IMG/VR virus record: IMGVR_UViG_3300027965_000196
Location: 1-41,580 of that record
Reading direction: 5' to 3' (one strand)
Length of the DNA: 41,580 nt
DNA from: a virus
Positions 13,665 through 21,217 of the stretch are shown piece after piece; positions within the stretch are counted from its first letter, which is position 1; the number at the start of each line of letters is the position of its first letter. The translations under genes and the position numbers were made by a program. The notes below the pieces were generated by a model. It was not told where the DNA came from. It saw nothing but the letters and a program-made list of their open reading frames with translations, and ran no database searches.

Positions 13665-13726
13665 CCGTTCTATTCGCGCTGCTGTTCGTCGTCATCGTCG
13701 GCTGGGCGCTCTACCGGATCAACTGA
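13640..13726 (+). CDS. 28-residue transmembrane peptide
   Basis: A short frame from ATG 13640 encodes one hydrophobic helix (TLLAVLFALLFVVIVGWALY) with a short charged end. It ends one base before the lysozyme-like gene. The arrangement (tiny membrane peptide directly before a peptidoglycan hydrolase) fits a pinholin-like or lysis-regulating role. The evidence is only position and hydrophobicity. Confidence 0.5.
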   Translation: MVLEPTLLAVLFALLFVVIVGWALYRIN

Positions 13727-13727
13727 C

Positions 13728-14084
13728 ATGACTCTGCTCCAGGCCATCGCGCGCATGGAGGGCTGGCTCGAACCGGACTCGCTCTGCCGGATCAACCATA
13801 ATCCCGGCAACATCGAGTACGGGCGCTTCGCGGTCGCGCATGGCGCTACGCGAGCGAACGGCCGCTTCGCCTATTTCCCGGACGACGAGACCGGCTTTCG
13901 CGCCATGTCGGCGCTGCTGCAGGCTCCGACCTACAAGGGCCTCACGGTGGCGCAAGCGATCCACAGATGGGCGCCACCGAACGAGAATGACACCGACCGT
14001 TATATCCAGCTGGTCTGTCAGTGGAGCGGCCATGCGCCGACCGACAGCCTGGCCGATGCACTCATGAACGATGTCTTCGTCTGA
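13728..14084 (+). CDS. Lysozyme-like protein (putative endolysin)
   Basis: A 118-residue protein resembling the lysozyme-like family annotated as structural protein P5 or phage muramidase. The start MTLLQAIARMEGW carries the candidate catalytic Glu (E11). RINHNPGNIEYGRFAVAHGA and GRFAYFPDDETGFRAMSALL follow, then WAPPNENDTDRYIQLVCQW. There is no signal peptide, so release would need a holin. It could be a virion-associated hydrolase instead, but its place outside the structural block favours lysis. Confidence 0.7.
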   Translation: MTLLQAIARMEGWLEPDSLCRINHNPGNIEYGRFAVAHGATRANGRFAYFPDDETGFRAMSALLQAPTYKGLTVAQAIHRWAPPNENDTDRYIQLVCQWSGHAPTDSLADALMNDVFV

Positions 14085-14517
14085 GCACATGCCGTCGCTA
14101 ATCGATGTCCTCGCGCGGCTTTCCCCCGAAATCCATCAATTCGTTAAGGAGCACAAACACCTTATGGCAGATGTTTCTCAATTGACCACCGACCTGGCCA
14201 GCCTGCAGCAGGCCGTCTCAGACGACCAGGCGGCGATCGCTTCGGTCCAGTCGTACGCGCAGGCGCAGGCTGCGCAGATCACGAACCTGGAGCAACAGCT
14301 CTCGACGCTACAGTCGCAAGGCGGAGCGAATCTGGACCTCTCGTCGCTCGAGAGCTCGATTGCGGCGCTCAAGCAGCAGAACCAGGCGCTGCAGGCGATC
14401 GTGCCGGCGAACTCGAGCGCCGGAACACAGACGGCACCTGCGACCGGCACGACGGCCGCGACAGGCACCGCACCGGCCGGAACACAGACCGCGGCCTCCA
14501 CGACCACCAACACATAA
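14071..14517 (+). CDS. Coiled-coil protein with Ala/Thr-rich tail
   Basis: A frame of 148 residues. Residues about 31-115 form a long coiled coil (VSQLTTDLASLQQAVSDDQA, then ITNLEQQLSTLQSQ), and the last ~35 residues are Ala/Thr/Gly/Pro-rich. The start may be ATG 14071, 14089 or 14164. The last (MADVSQLTTDL) has an upstream AAGGAG and resembles the usual start of similar phage proteins. Function is unknown. It is the last gene before a strong terminator. Confidence 0.6.
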   Translation: MSSSEHMPSLIDVLARLSPEIHQFVKEHKHLMADVSQLTTDLASLQQAVSDDQAAIASVQSYAQAQAAQITNLEQQLSTLQSQGGANLDLSSLESSIAALKQQNQALQAIVPANSSAGTQTAPATGTTAATGTAPAGTQTAASTTTNT

Positions 14518-14540
14518 TCGCTCCCTAGACCCTCTTCTCA

Positions 14541-14577
14541 GGGCCCGCTGATTCACTCCCGGCGGGCCCCATTTTTT
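14541..14577 (+). terminator. Rho-independent terminator
   Basis: A perfect 8-base GC stem, GGGCCCGC (14541-14548) and GCGGGCCC (14562-14569), is followed by six T residues at 14572-14577. It ends the lysis-like cluster and separates it from the terminase operon. Confidence 0.88.
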
Positions 14578-14600
14578 GAAAAAGAATCAAAGTTTTTCAA
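14576..14600. promoter_or_regulatory. AT-rich perfect palindrome before terS
   Basis: Arms TTGAAAAA (14576-14583) and TTTTTCAA (14593-14600) flank a 9-base spacer. It lies between the terminator T-run and the terminase small-subunit start. It might be an operator for the late operon or part of a packaging-recognition site. No good -10 element is visible next to it. Confidence 0.45.
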
Positions 14601-14614
14601 TTAAGTCGTTGAAA

Positions 14615-14929
14615 ATGCGTGGTGGCGCACGGCTCGGTGCCGGTCGCAAAAAGGGCGTTCCGAGTCAAAAAACAATTGAGCTGCAGAATGCAGTCGCCGA
14701 GTCCGGCATAACTCCACTGGACACCATGCTTGAGGCCATGCGCCGGCATTACATTGAAGGCCGGTTGGATGCGGCGGCGGCAATCGCCAAAGATGCGGCA
14801 CCCTATGTCCACCCCAAGCTTGCGGCAGTCGAGATGTCTGGGCCTGGCGGCACGGCCCTCATCCCTCAACCCGCACCCGTGATCAACGTGCAGTTCTTAT
14901 CACCGGATGGCGAGCGGCGTGCCAGTTAA
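14615..14929 (+). CDS. terS: Terminase small subunit
   Basis: A 104-residue protein. It starts with the Gly/Arg-rich MRGGARLGAGRKKGVPSQK motif common in phage small terminases. A helical oligomerisation segment follows (TPLDTMLEAMRRHYIEGRLD, AAAIAKDAAPYVHPKLAAVE) and then a C-terminal tail that contacts the large subunit. ATG 14615 is preferred over the in-frame TTG at 14576, because the latter would lie in the terminator. It should recognise packaging DNA and overlaps the large subunit gene by 23 bases. Confidence 0.85.
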   Translation: MRGGARLGAGRKKGVPSQKTIELQNAVAESGITPLDTMLEAMRRHYIEGRLDAAAAIAKDAAPYVHPKLAAVEMSGPGGTALIPQPAPVINVQFLSPDGERRAS

Positions 14930-16118
14930 TAACATCCAGTTTCCGGCGGCTTTCGAAGGCCTGTTCCAGCCGTCACGCTACAAGTGCTACTGGGGCGGTC
15001 GCGGCGGTGCCAAGAGCTGGGCACTCGCCCGGGCGTTGCTGCTCAAAGCCGTTGCCGGCCAGCTCCGTATCCTCTGCGCGCGCGAGCTGCAGACCAGCAT
15101 CGCCGATTCCGTGCACCGGCTGCTGAGCGACCAGATCCAGGCGATGAATCTGGATCCGTACTTCGAAGTGGCCCGGAACTCGATCAAGAGCGTCACCGGC
15201 TCGGAGTTCCTGTTCAAAGGCATCCGCCATTCGGTGCAGGAGATCAAATCGCTTGAGGGTGTCGACATCTGCTGGGTGGAAGAGGCGCAAAGCGTCAGCG
15301 CGGCTTCCTGGGAGATCCTGATCCCGACGATCCGTAAGCAAAGCAGCGAGATCTGGATCAGCTTCAACCCGGTGGAAGAGAGCGACCCCACCTATCAGCG
15401 CTTCGTCCTTCATCCGCCGCCGGACGCGATCGTGCGCAAGGTCGGCTGGGAAGACAATCCGTGGTTTCCGGCCACCCTCGACGCCGAGCGCCGCTACATG
15501 CTCGAGCTCGATCTGGAAGCGTACGAGCACATCTGGGGCGGGCACTGCCGCAAGATCAGCGAGGCGGTCATCTTCGCCAAGCGCGTTTCGATCGAGGCCT
15601 TCGATACGCCGGACGGCGCGCGATTCTTCCACGGCGCCGACTGGGGCTTCGCCAACGATCCGACCGCACTGGTGCGCTGCTTCATTCAGGACGACTGCCT
15701 GTATATCGATCAAGAGGCCTTCGGCTACGGTGTCGAGATCGACGAAACACCGCAGCTCTTCGATTCCATTCCGACGGCTCGCTACTGGCCGATCAAAGCG
15801 GACTCGTCACGTCCCGAGACGATCAGCTACATGCGCCGGCGCGGCTTCAACATCATGCCAGCCGAGAAATGGGAAGGCTCGGTCGAAGACGGCATCGCCC
15901 ATCTGAAGGGTTTCCGCCGCATTGTGATTCACCAGCGCTGCAAGCACTTGCAGGAAGAGCGCCGGCTGTATTCGTACAAGGTCGATCCGAAGACGCGCGA
16001 GGTGCTGCCGATTATTGTCGACAAGCACAATCACGGCTGGGACGCCATCCGCTATTCGCTTGACGGATACATCCAGCGCCGCGGCGGAATGGGTGTCTGG
16101 GCGCAATTGGCGAGCTGA
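14907..16118 (+). CDS. terL: Terminase large subunit (PBSX/Terminase_3 type)
   Basis: The 403-residue packaging motor. The N-terminal ATPase has Walker A GGRGGAKS (30-37) and Walker B-like VDICWVEEAQ (119-128), with NPVEESDPTYQRF later. The C-terminal RNase H-like nuclease has HGADWGFANDPTALV (D245), IKADSSRPE (D299) and HGWDAIRYSLD (D379). The size and motifs fit a headful-type packaging terminase, but the packaging mode cannot be read from sequence alone. It lies between terS and the portal gene. Confidence 0.96.
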   Translation: MASGVPVNNIQFPAAFEGLFQPSRYKCYWGGRGGAKSWALARALLLKAVAGQLRILCARELQTSIADSVHRLLSDQIQAMNLDPYFEVARNSIKSVTGSEFLFKGIRHSVQEIKSLEGVDICWVEEAQSVSAASWEILIPTIRKQSSEIWISFNPVEESDPTYQRFVLHPPPDAIVRKVGWEDNPWFPATLDAERRYMLELDLEAYEHIWGGHCRKISEAVIFAKRVSIEAFDTPDGARFFHGADWGFANDPTALVRCFIQDDCLYIDQEAFGYGVEIDETPQLFDSIPTARYWPIKADSSRPETISYMRRRGFNIMPAEKWEGSVEDGIAHLKGFRRIVIHQRCKHLQEERRLYSYKVDPKTREVLPIIVDKHNHGWDAIRYSLDGYIQRRGGMGVWAQLAS

Positions 16119-16119
16119 A

Positions 16120-18153
16120 ATGGGCAAGCATCGCAGCGTTCGCAAACCGCCGGCCCAAGCCGCTCCGGTGCCGATTGCCTCGAGCAAAGCTTTCGCGACG
16201 AACGACAGCTTCTCGAACTTTATGGCCGCGGTTGGCATCAGCCAGCCGGCATCGAACCAGAGCGCAACAGGAACCTACACCGCTGAATACATCTCGCGCT
16301 TTCGGCCGCTGCTCGACAATATCTACCGCTCGTCCTGGATCTGCGGCGTGGCGGTCGATTCGGTAGCCGAAGACATGACCAAGCGCGGCATCGAGATCGT
16401 TACCTCGGCCGATCCGGCGCAGGTGGAAGGCCTGCATGCCGCCTGGCGCGACCTGCACCTGTGGGATCAGATCTGCGACACGATCAAGTGGGGCCGGCTC
16501 TATGGCGGAGCGATCGGCGTCATGCTGATCGACGGCCAGCGCTTCGATACGCCGCTGCGTCCCGAGACGGTGGCGCCTGGCGCATTCAAGGGCGTGTATC
16601 CGCTGGACCGCTGGACGGCGCAGCCGGTGCTTTCTCTGCCGGTACGCGACTACGGCCCGGACTTCGGCAAGCCGATGTACTACGACGTGATGGCGGACAA
16701 CAACGTCCTGCCAAATGCGCGGATTCATTACTCGCGCGTGATTCGCATCGATGGCATCGACCTTCCGTACTATCAGCGGATGACCGAGAACCTGTGGGGC
16801 CAGTCGGTCATCGAGCGCCTCTGGGACCGGCTGCTAGCATTCGATTCGACCACCCAGGGAGCGGCGCAGCTCGTCTACAAAGCGCATCTGCGCACCTACG
16901 CCGTCGAGAACCTGCGCGAGATCATTGCGGCGGGTGGACCGGCCCGGCAGGGACTAATCGCGCAGATCGATTTCGCACGCATGATGCAGTCGAACGAAGG
17001 CATCACGCTTATGGATGCCAAAGACAAGTTCGAGGCGCACAGCTACACCTTCAGCGGGCTGGACACGGTTCTACTGCAGTTCGGCCAGCAGTTGTCCGGT
17101 GCGCTGCAGATCCCGCTCGTGCGGCTCTTCGGCCAATCGCCCGCGGGCCTGAACGCGACCGGGGAAAGCGACATCCGCAATTACTACGACGGCATTCAGC
17201 AGCGGCAAGAGCACCGGCTGCGGTCCCCGATCAGCAGTCTGCTGCGGGTGACCTGGCGCTCGCTCTACGGTTCCGATCTGCCCGAAGGCAGCAATTTCAG
17301 TTTCCGGCCGCTCTGGGTGATGTCCGATGAGCAGAAGGCGCAGATCGGCAACACGATTACGCAGGCGGTGACGCAGGCCGAGAGCAACGGCCTGGTGCGG
17401 CGCGCGACGGCATTGAAGGAGCTGCGGCAATCGAGCCACATCACCGGGCTCTGGTCGAACATCACCGACGAAGAAATCGAGGAAGCGGAGAATGAGCCGC
17501 CGCCGGTACCCGACGGCATGATGCTCGACGAGAACGGCGAGGCGAAGCCGGCGGCGAGCGTGATCGGCGAGGATGACGAGGACGACGGCGACTCGACGAA
17601 CGACCGCGCTTACAAACCGCGGCGGAGCTGGCGCGATCGTTTTCTGGCTCTGTTTCGCGATGAGGACTGGAAGGAGTCGGAACATCCGCGGAAAGACGAC
17701 GGAGAGTTTACAGAAAAAGGCAGCGGGACCTCAGGCAGCAGCGAGCCGGAGCCGAGCCATCCTCTGGGACCGCTTTACCGTGAGGTTTCTGGGAAGCCGC
17801 ACGAAGCCATCGCAAAATTGCTCAGTGAGAAGAAGGGCGCGGTACCGGACATCTGGGACAACCCGGAAGTGCCCACAGGAAAGATTGGACTGGCCTGGGG
17901 TGTGCCCGGCAACCCGGCGAAGAAGTGGCGGGGCGGTCACGGTCTTGCCCACATCATCGCCAAACACGTCGAAGCGCAACAAGACTTCAAGCTCGAGGAC
18001 TTGCCGGACATGGTACCGAAATTGAAGTTCCTGCGAGTGGAAGGGGAAAACCGCCTGATCATGGAAACACCTGATCATCGAGCGGTGGTTTCGCTCGATT
18101 GGTACGGCAAGCAAGAGCACTGGCTCATTTCGGCCTTCGAGCCAAGAGAGTGA
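16120..18153 (+). CDS. Portal protein (DUF1073) with C-terminal PBECR-like nuclease domain
   Basis: A 677-residue protein. Residues about 40-460 are a DUF1073-type portal (YTAEYISRFRPLLDNIYRSS, WGRLYGGAIGVMLIDGQRF, SPAGLNATGESDIRNYYDGI). An acidic hydrophilic linker follows (about 460-530), ending in HPRKDDGEFTEKGSG from residue 522. The last ~100 residues look like a PBECR/barnase-EndoU-ColicinE5/D-RelE-like nuclease. They contain KIGLAWGVPGNPAKKW (588 on), HGLAHIIAKH (607-616), RLIMETPDHRAVVSLDWYG and WLISAFE. Portals form the dodecameric DNA channel, and the extra domain may be cargo or toxin. ATG 16120 follows the terL stop directly, and the long in-frame extension to 16015 is rejected. 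Confidence 0.9.
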   Translation: MGKHRSVRKPPAQAAPVPIASSKAFATNDSFSNFMAAVGISQPASNQSATGTYTAEYISRFRPLLDNIYRSSWICGVAVDSVAEDMTKRGIEIVTSADPAQVEGLHAAWRDLHLWDQICDTIKWGRLYGGAIGVMLIDGQRFDTPLRPETVAPGAFKGVYPLDRWTAQPVLSLPVRDYGPDFGKPMYYDVMADNNVLPNARIHYSRVIRIDGIDLPYYQRMTENLWGQSVIERLWDRLLAFDSTTQGAAQLVYKAHLRTYAVENLREIIAAGGPARQGLIAQIDFARMMQSNEGITLMDAKDKFEAHSYTFSGLDTVLLQFGQQLSGALQIPLVRLFGQSPAGLNATGESDIRNYYDGIQQRQEHRLRSPISSLLRVTWRSLYGSDLPEGSNFSFRPLWVMSDEQKAQIGNTITQAVTQAESNGLVRRATALKELRQSSHITGLWSNITDEEIEEAENEPPPVPDGMMLDENGEAKPAASVIGEDDEDDGDSTNDRAYKPRRSWRDRFLALFRDEDWKESEHPRKDDGEFTEKGSGTSGSSEPEPSHPLGPLYREVSGKPHEAIAKLLSEKKGAVPDIWDNPEVPTGKIGLAWGVPGNPAKKWRGGHGLAHIIAKHVEAQQDFKLEDLPDMVPKLKFLRVEGENRLIMETPDHRAVVSLDWYGKQEHWLISAFEPRE

Positions 18154-18277
18154 GGGCCGTGCCCATCGGAGGGACCCTATTGCTACCCCGATGCTCCGTA
18201 GAGGAAGCTTTTCGACTCCGCAGCTTCGGAACGGCTCAATTACCAGCGTAGCGTGATTTCGATCGCAATGGGACCAG

Positions 18278-19009
18278 ATGCCGCGCCTGAAACGTCCGAT
18301 CGCCCGACCAGTATTTTCCGGTCCCGAGCGCCGTTATGTGATTTCGCTGCGCAAGGTGGCCGACCAGGTCCTGACGCTGGTGCGCGGGTTCGATGTGACG
18401 GATCCGGGCGTGGTGCCGCGGCTGCGCAATGTGCTCGAGAAGTACGCATTGGCATTAGAACCGTGGGCTGAAGCAACGGCGGCGCGGATGTTGGCAGAAG
18501 TGAATCAGAAGGACCGGCAGAGCTGGCAGGTACTCACCGCGCAGATGTCACGCCAGCTGAGAAATGAAATCGATCAGGCGCCGACAGGACAGACTCTGCG
18601 CTCGCTGCTGGCCGAGCAGGTGCAGCTCATCAAAAGCCTGCCACTGGAAGCCGCACAAAGGATACAGGACTTGACGGTCGAGCGGTTATCGGACAGCCGC
18701 CGGTCCAGCGAGCTGGTGGCCGAGATTATGCGAACCGGCGAAGTGACCCGCAACCGTGCGAACACGATCGCGCGCACGGAAACCTCGCGGGCGGCTTCGG
18801 TGCTGACGCAGGCGCGGGCGCAGCATATCGGCTCGGAAGGCTACATCTGGCGCACCGCTGAGGATTCCGATGTGCGGCCGTCTCATCGGCGCATGAACGG
18901 GCGCTTCGTGCGCTGGGACCAGCCACCGAAGCTCGACAATCTCACCGGCCATGCGGGGGCGCTGCCGAACTGCCGATGCTATCCGGAGCCGGTGATTCCG
19001 GAGACTTAG
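18278..19009 (+). CDS. MuF/SPP1 gp7-like head morphogenesis protein
   Basis: A 243-residue protein with a helical N-terminal two thirds. The MuF signature is near the C-terminus: RNRANTIARTETSRAASVLT, then EGYIWRTAEDSDVRPSHRRM and LPNCRCYPEPVIP. These minor head proteins bind the portal and are ejected with DNA. It starts 124 bases after the portal-nuclease fusion. That gap holds no convincing gene, only a 30-codon frame without support. Its stop overlaps the stop of the convergent membrane gene (TTAG). Confidence 0.88.
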   Translation: MPRLKRPIARPVFSGPERRYVISLRKVADQVLTLVRGFDVTDPGVVPRLRNVLEKYALALEPWAEATAARMLAEVNQKDRQSWQVLTAQMSRQLRNEIDQAPTGQTLRSLLAEQVQLIKSLPLEAAQRIQDLTVERLSDSRRSSELVAEIMRTGEVTRNRANTIARTETSRAASVLTQARAQHIGSEGYIWRTAEDSDVRPSHRRMNGRFVRWDQPPKLDNLTGHAGALPNCRCYPEPVIPET

Positions 19010-19329
19010 AAAGTTCTCAGAAATGCCACGACACCGCCGAAAACGCCAAGGCCGAGCCAAAGCGTCCATCGCGCATGTCTCGTCCAAGCTTTCGCTGATT
19101 TCTCGTTAGGCTGCCAGCCCACTAGGGCGTCAATGGCACGCCAACTTGCATACGCGGCCGTTGTCAATGAGACCAGACAAAATGCAGTGATCCACCCGCT
19201 CCACACGGTATGACGGACCGACTTGTCGTAAACCGCGGCGATTGCAACGAGAGCACCAAGGGAGATCGTTCCCAGATGCTTGAGTGAGTCAACCCGTAGC
19301 TTTCGGATTTCTATTTCTTCCTGAGTCAT
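19006..19329 (-). CDS. Reverse-strand membrane protein (moron-like)
   Basis: A 107-residue protein encoded opposite to all its structural neighbours. Three hydrophobic segments are visible: LGTISLGALVAIAAVY (about 19-34), WITAFCLVSLTTAAYASW (about 46-63) and WTLWLGLGVFGGVVAFL (about 88-104). The loops are charged. The stop overlaps the MuF stop, and the start lies two bases from the protease gene's start. There is no clear ribosome-binding site. A single opposite-strand gene between head genes is typical of a moron that alters the lysogen envelope; the exact role is unknown. Confidence 0.75.
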   Translation of the reverse strand: MTQEEIEIRKLRVDSLKHLGTISLGALVAIAAVYDKSVRHTVWSGWITAFCLVSLTTAAYASWRAIDALVGWQPNEKSAKAWTRHARWTLWLGLGVFGGVVAFLRTF

Positions 19330-19331
19330 AT

Positions 19332-20627
19332 ATGCGGTTTTATACTACCGACCAACTCGGGCCGAATCGACATCTTACGCCCGAGGGTTTTCTCGTCTGC
19401 AAGGACGTCGCGATCGGGCGGACGGGCGATATGGTCTACGCGCCGGGCGAGGTGCCGGTCGAGGCGGGCCCGGACGGCCTGATCCGCATCACGCGCGATG
19501 CCGACGCCGTTTTCCATGACGACACCATCGCCAGCTTCCAGGGCAAGCCGATCACGCTCGATCATCCGCCCGTTGACGTTACGCCGCGCAACTGGTGCTC
19601 GCTCGCCAAGGGCGTTGTGCAGCATGTGCGGCGCGGCGAAGGCACGAGCGACAGCCTGCTGCTCGCTGATCTGCTGATCACCGATCAGGCGACGATCGAC
19701 GCGGTGCGCGACGGTCTGCGCCAGGTCTCATGTGGCTACGACGCCGAATACGAACAGCTTAAGCCCGGCTATGGCCGGCAAAGAAACATCATCGGCAATC
19801 ACGTTGCCCTGGTGGAAAAAGGGCGTTGCGGGGAACGCTGCGCCATAAGAGATGGAGATAAAAGCATGTCTGCAAAAGCGAAAAAGACTCGCTGGACTGA
19901 TTTCAAATCCCGCATTACGGCAGCGTTCAAGGCCCGCGATGAGGGAGAGCTGCAAACGCTGTTGACCGAAGCGCCGGAGCCGGACGATCCGACCAAAGGC
20001 GAAGCGAGAGAAGAAGACAGCAACGGGAACAGTTCCGAGAACGGCCTGGCCGCGAAGGTCGATGCCATTGTTGCTCGCCTGGACGCGCTCGAGGCGCGCC
20101 TGGGCGCAACTGTTGACCGGAAGGCCAAAGACGAGCGTAAAGAGTCCGAGAACGAGGAAGACGAGGACGACGACGAGGACGAGAAGGACGAGAAGAAGCG
20201 AAAAAAGTCCGAAGACTCCGCTTCCACTCGCGACCAGGCACCGTCGGCCAGCGAGATTCAAGACATCTTTGCGCGTGCAGAGATCCTGGCCCCCGGCATC
20301 AAATTGCCCACCATGGACCAGGCAGCCAAGCCGGCGGCGGTGCGCGATAGCCTCTGTGCGCTTCGCCGCCTGGCGCTGACGCGTTTCGTCGAAGGCGAGC
20401 GCGGCCGCAAAGTGGTGCTGCCGTTTTTTGGCGGGAAAGATCCGGACTTCAAGACGATGACATGCGATGCCGTGCAGGGCGTCTTCGTCGCCGCATCCGA
20501 GATCGCCAAGCGCGAAAACAACTATGAAGCTGCGTTGAGCAAGGACGCGATCGCGCAGACGCGCGCCACCACCAGCGCCATCGTCGAGATCAACAAACGC
20601 AACAAGGAATTCTGGAGCCGCAGTTAA
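19332..20627 (+). CDS. Prohead protease (DUF2213) fused to scaffold
   Basis: A 431-residue protein. Residues about 1-175 form a DUF2213 serine-protease-like domain with TPEGFLVCKDVAIGRTGDMV, H78 in ITLDHPP and S133 in LRQVSCGYDAEY, then NHVALVEKGRCGERCAI. The C-terminal ~250 residues are acidic and helical, including a very charged run of Glu/Asp/Lys at about 270-298, and are likely scaffold. The product should guide capsid assembly and then process it. ATG 19332 starts two bases beside the reverse-strand membrane gene. Confidence 0.88.
   Translation: MRFYTTDQLGPNRHLTPEGFLVCKDVAIGRTGDMVYAPGEVPVEAGPDGLIRITRDADAVFHDDTIASFQGKPITLDHPPVDVTPRNWCSLAKGVVQHVRRGEGTSDSLLLADLLITDQATIDAVRDGLRQVSCGYDAEYEQLKPGYGRQRNIIGNHVALVEKGRCGERCAIRDGDKSMSAKAKKTRWTDFKSRITAAFKARDEGELQTLLTEAPEPDDPTKGEAREEDSNGNSSENGLAAKVDAIVARLDALEARLGATVDRKAKDERKESENEEDEDDDEDEKDEKKRKKSEDSASTRDQAPSASEIQDIFARAEILAPGIKLPTMDQAAKPAAVRDSLCALRRLALTRFVEGERGRKVVLPFFGGKDPDFKTMTCDAVQGVFVAASEIAKRENNYEAALSKDAIAQTRATTSAIVEINKRNKEFWSRS
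19866..20627 (+). CDS. Nested scaffold protein (internal in-frame start)
   Basis: An in-frame ATG at 19866 (residue 179 of the protease-scaffold protein, MSAKAKKTRWTDFKSRI) lies eight bases after GGAG at 19854-19857, an optimal ribosome-binding arrangement. It begins exactly where the protease domain ends. It would give a free 253-residue scaffold, like lambda Nu3 inside gene C. The signal is visible; expression is inference. Confidence 0.65.
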   Translation: MSAKAKKTRWTDFKSRITAAFKARDEGELQTLLTEAPEPDDPTKGEAREEDSNGNSSENGLAAKVDAIVARLDALEARLGATVDRKAKDERKESENEEDEDDDEDEKDEKKRKKSEDSASTRDQAPSASEIQDIFARAEILAPGIKLPTMDQAAKPAAVRDSLCALRRLALTRFVEGERGRKVVLPFFGGKDPDFKTMTCDAVQGVFVAASEIAKRENNYEAALSKDAIAQTRATTSAIVEINKRNKEFWSRS

Positions 20628-20663
20628 CCCGGCGGCAAGAACGCTGAACTCAAGGAGAACACA

Positions 20664-21164
20664 ATGCCTGCATTTACCTTCCGCATGCCTGCCGGGATCC
20701 CGGGCATGCTCAACCGAACCGAAATCGCGACTGTCGAAGCACAGATTGTGATGCCTACGAATCCACCGACCGCCTTCGGCGTGCCCGTTGCGATCGATGC
20801 CACTGCTCTGCAGGTCCGGCCGATCGGCGCCGGCGATGCGGCTGCGGCCGTGTACGGCTTTCTGATCCGGCCGTACCCGTCGACTGGGAATCAGATTAAC
20901 GAGCCCGTCGGAACCGCGACACCGCCGACCTCCGGCGTAGTCAACGTCATGCGCCGCGGCTATATGACGATCAAGCTCAACGGCACGGCCGCCGCCGTCA
21001 AAAACGCGCCGCTGTTTGTGCGCATTGCGAATCCGAGTACCGGAAAAGTGGTCGGCGGTGTGGAAGCGGCAGCCGATGGTACAAACACCATTCAGCTCTC
21101 GAACGCCTACTTCATGGGACCGGCGGACGCACAAGGCAACGTGGAGATTGCCTACAACATCTAG
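20664..21164 (+). CDS. Capsid cement/decoration-like protein
   Basis: A 166-residue protein between the scaffold and the major capsid gene. It is mostly beta by composition (AQIVMPTNPPTAFGVPVAID, VVNVMRRGYMTIKLNGTAAA, LFVRIANPSTGKVVGGVEAA) and starts with MPAFTFRMPAGIPGMLNRTE. This resembles structural cement proteins encoded just before DUF2184 capsids. AAGGAG precedes the ATG. It should stabilise the capsid surface. Confidence 0.75.
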   Translation: MPAFTFRMPAGIPGMLNRTEIATVEAQIVMPTNPPTAFGVPVAIDATALQVRPIGAGDAAAAVYGFLIRPYPSTGNQINEPVGTATPPTSGVVNVMRRGYMTIKLNGTAAAVKNAPLFVRIANPSTGKVVGGVEAAADGTNTIQLSNAYFMGPADAQGNVEIAYNI

Positions 21165-21217
21165 GCGAAGGCGCCCGGAGAAAGCAGCAGAAATTTCAGG
21201 ACTGGAGACAAAACACA

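Noticed and set aside
17683-18153. Acb1-type anti-CBASS domain at the portal C-terminus
   Set aside because: Some DUF1073 proteins are linked by name to Acb1, but the two HxT motifs of a 2H phosphoesterase are not visible; a PBECR-like nuclease fits better.
18160-18252. 30-codon frame between portal and MuF genes
   Set aside because: GTG start without a clear ribosome-binding site, no hydrophobic or domain feature, and ordinary composition; probably non-coding remnant.
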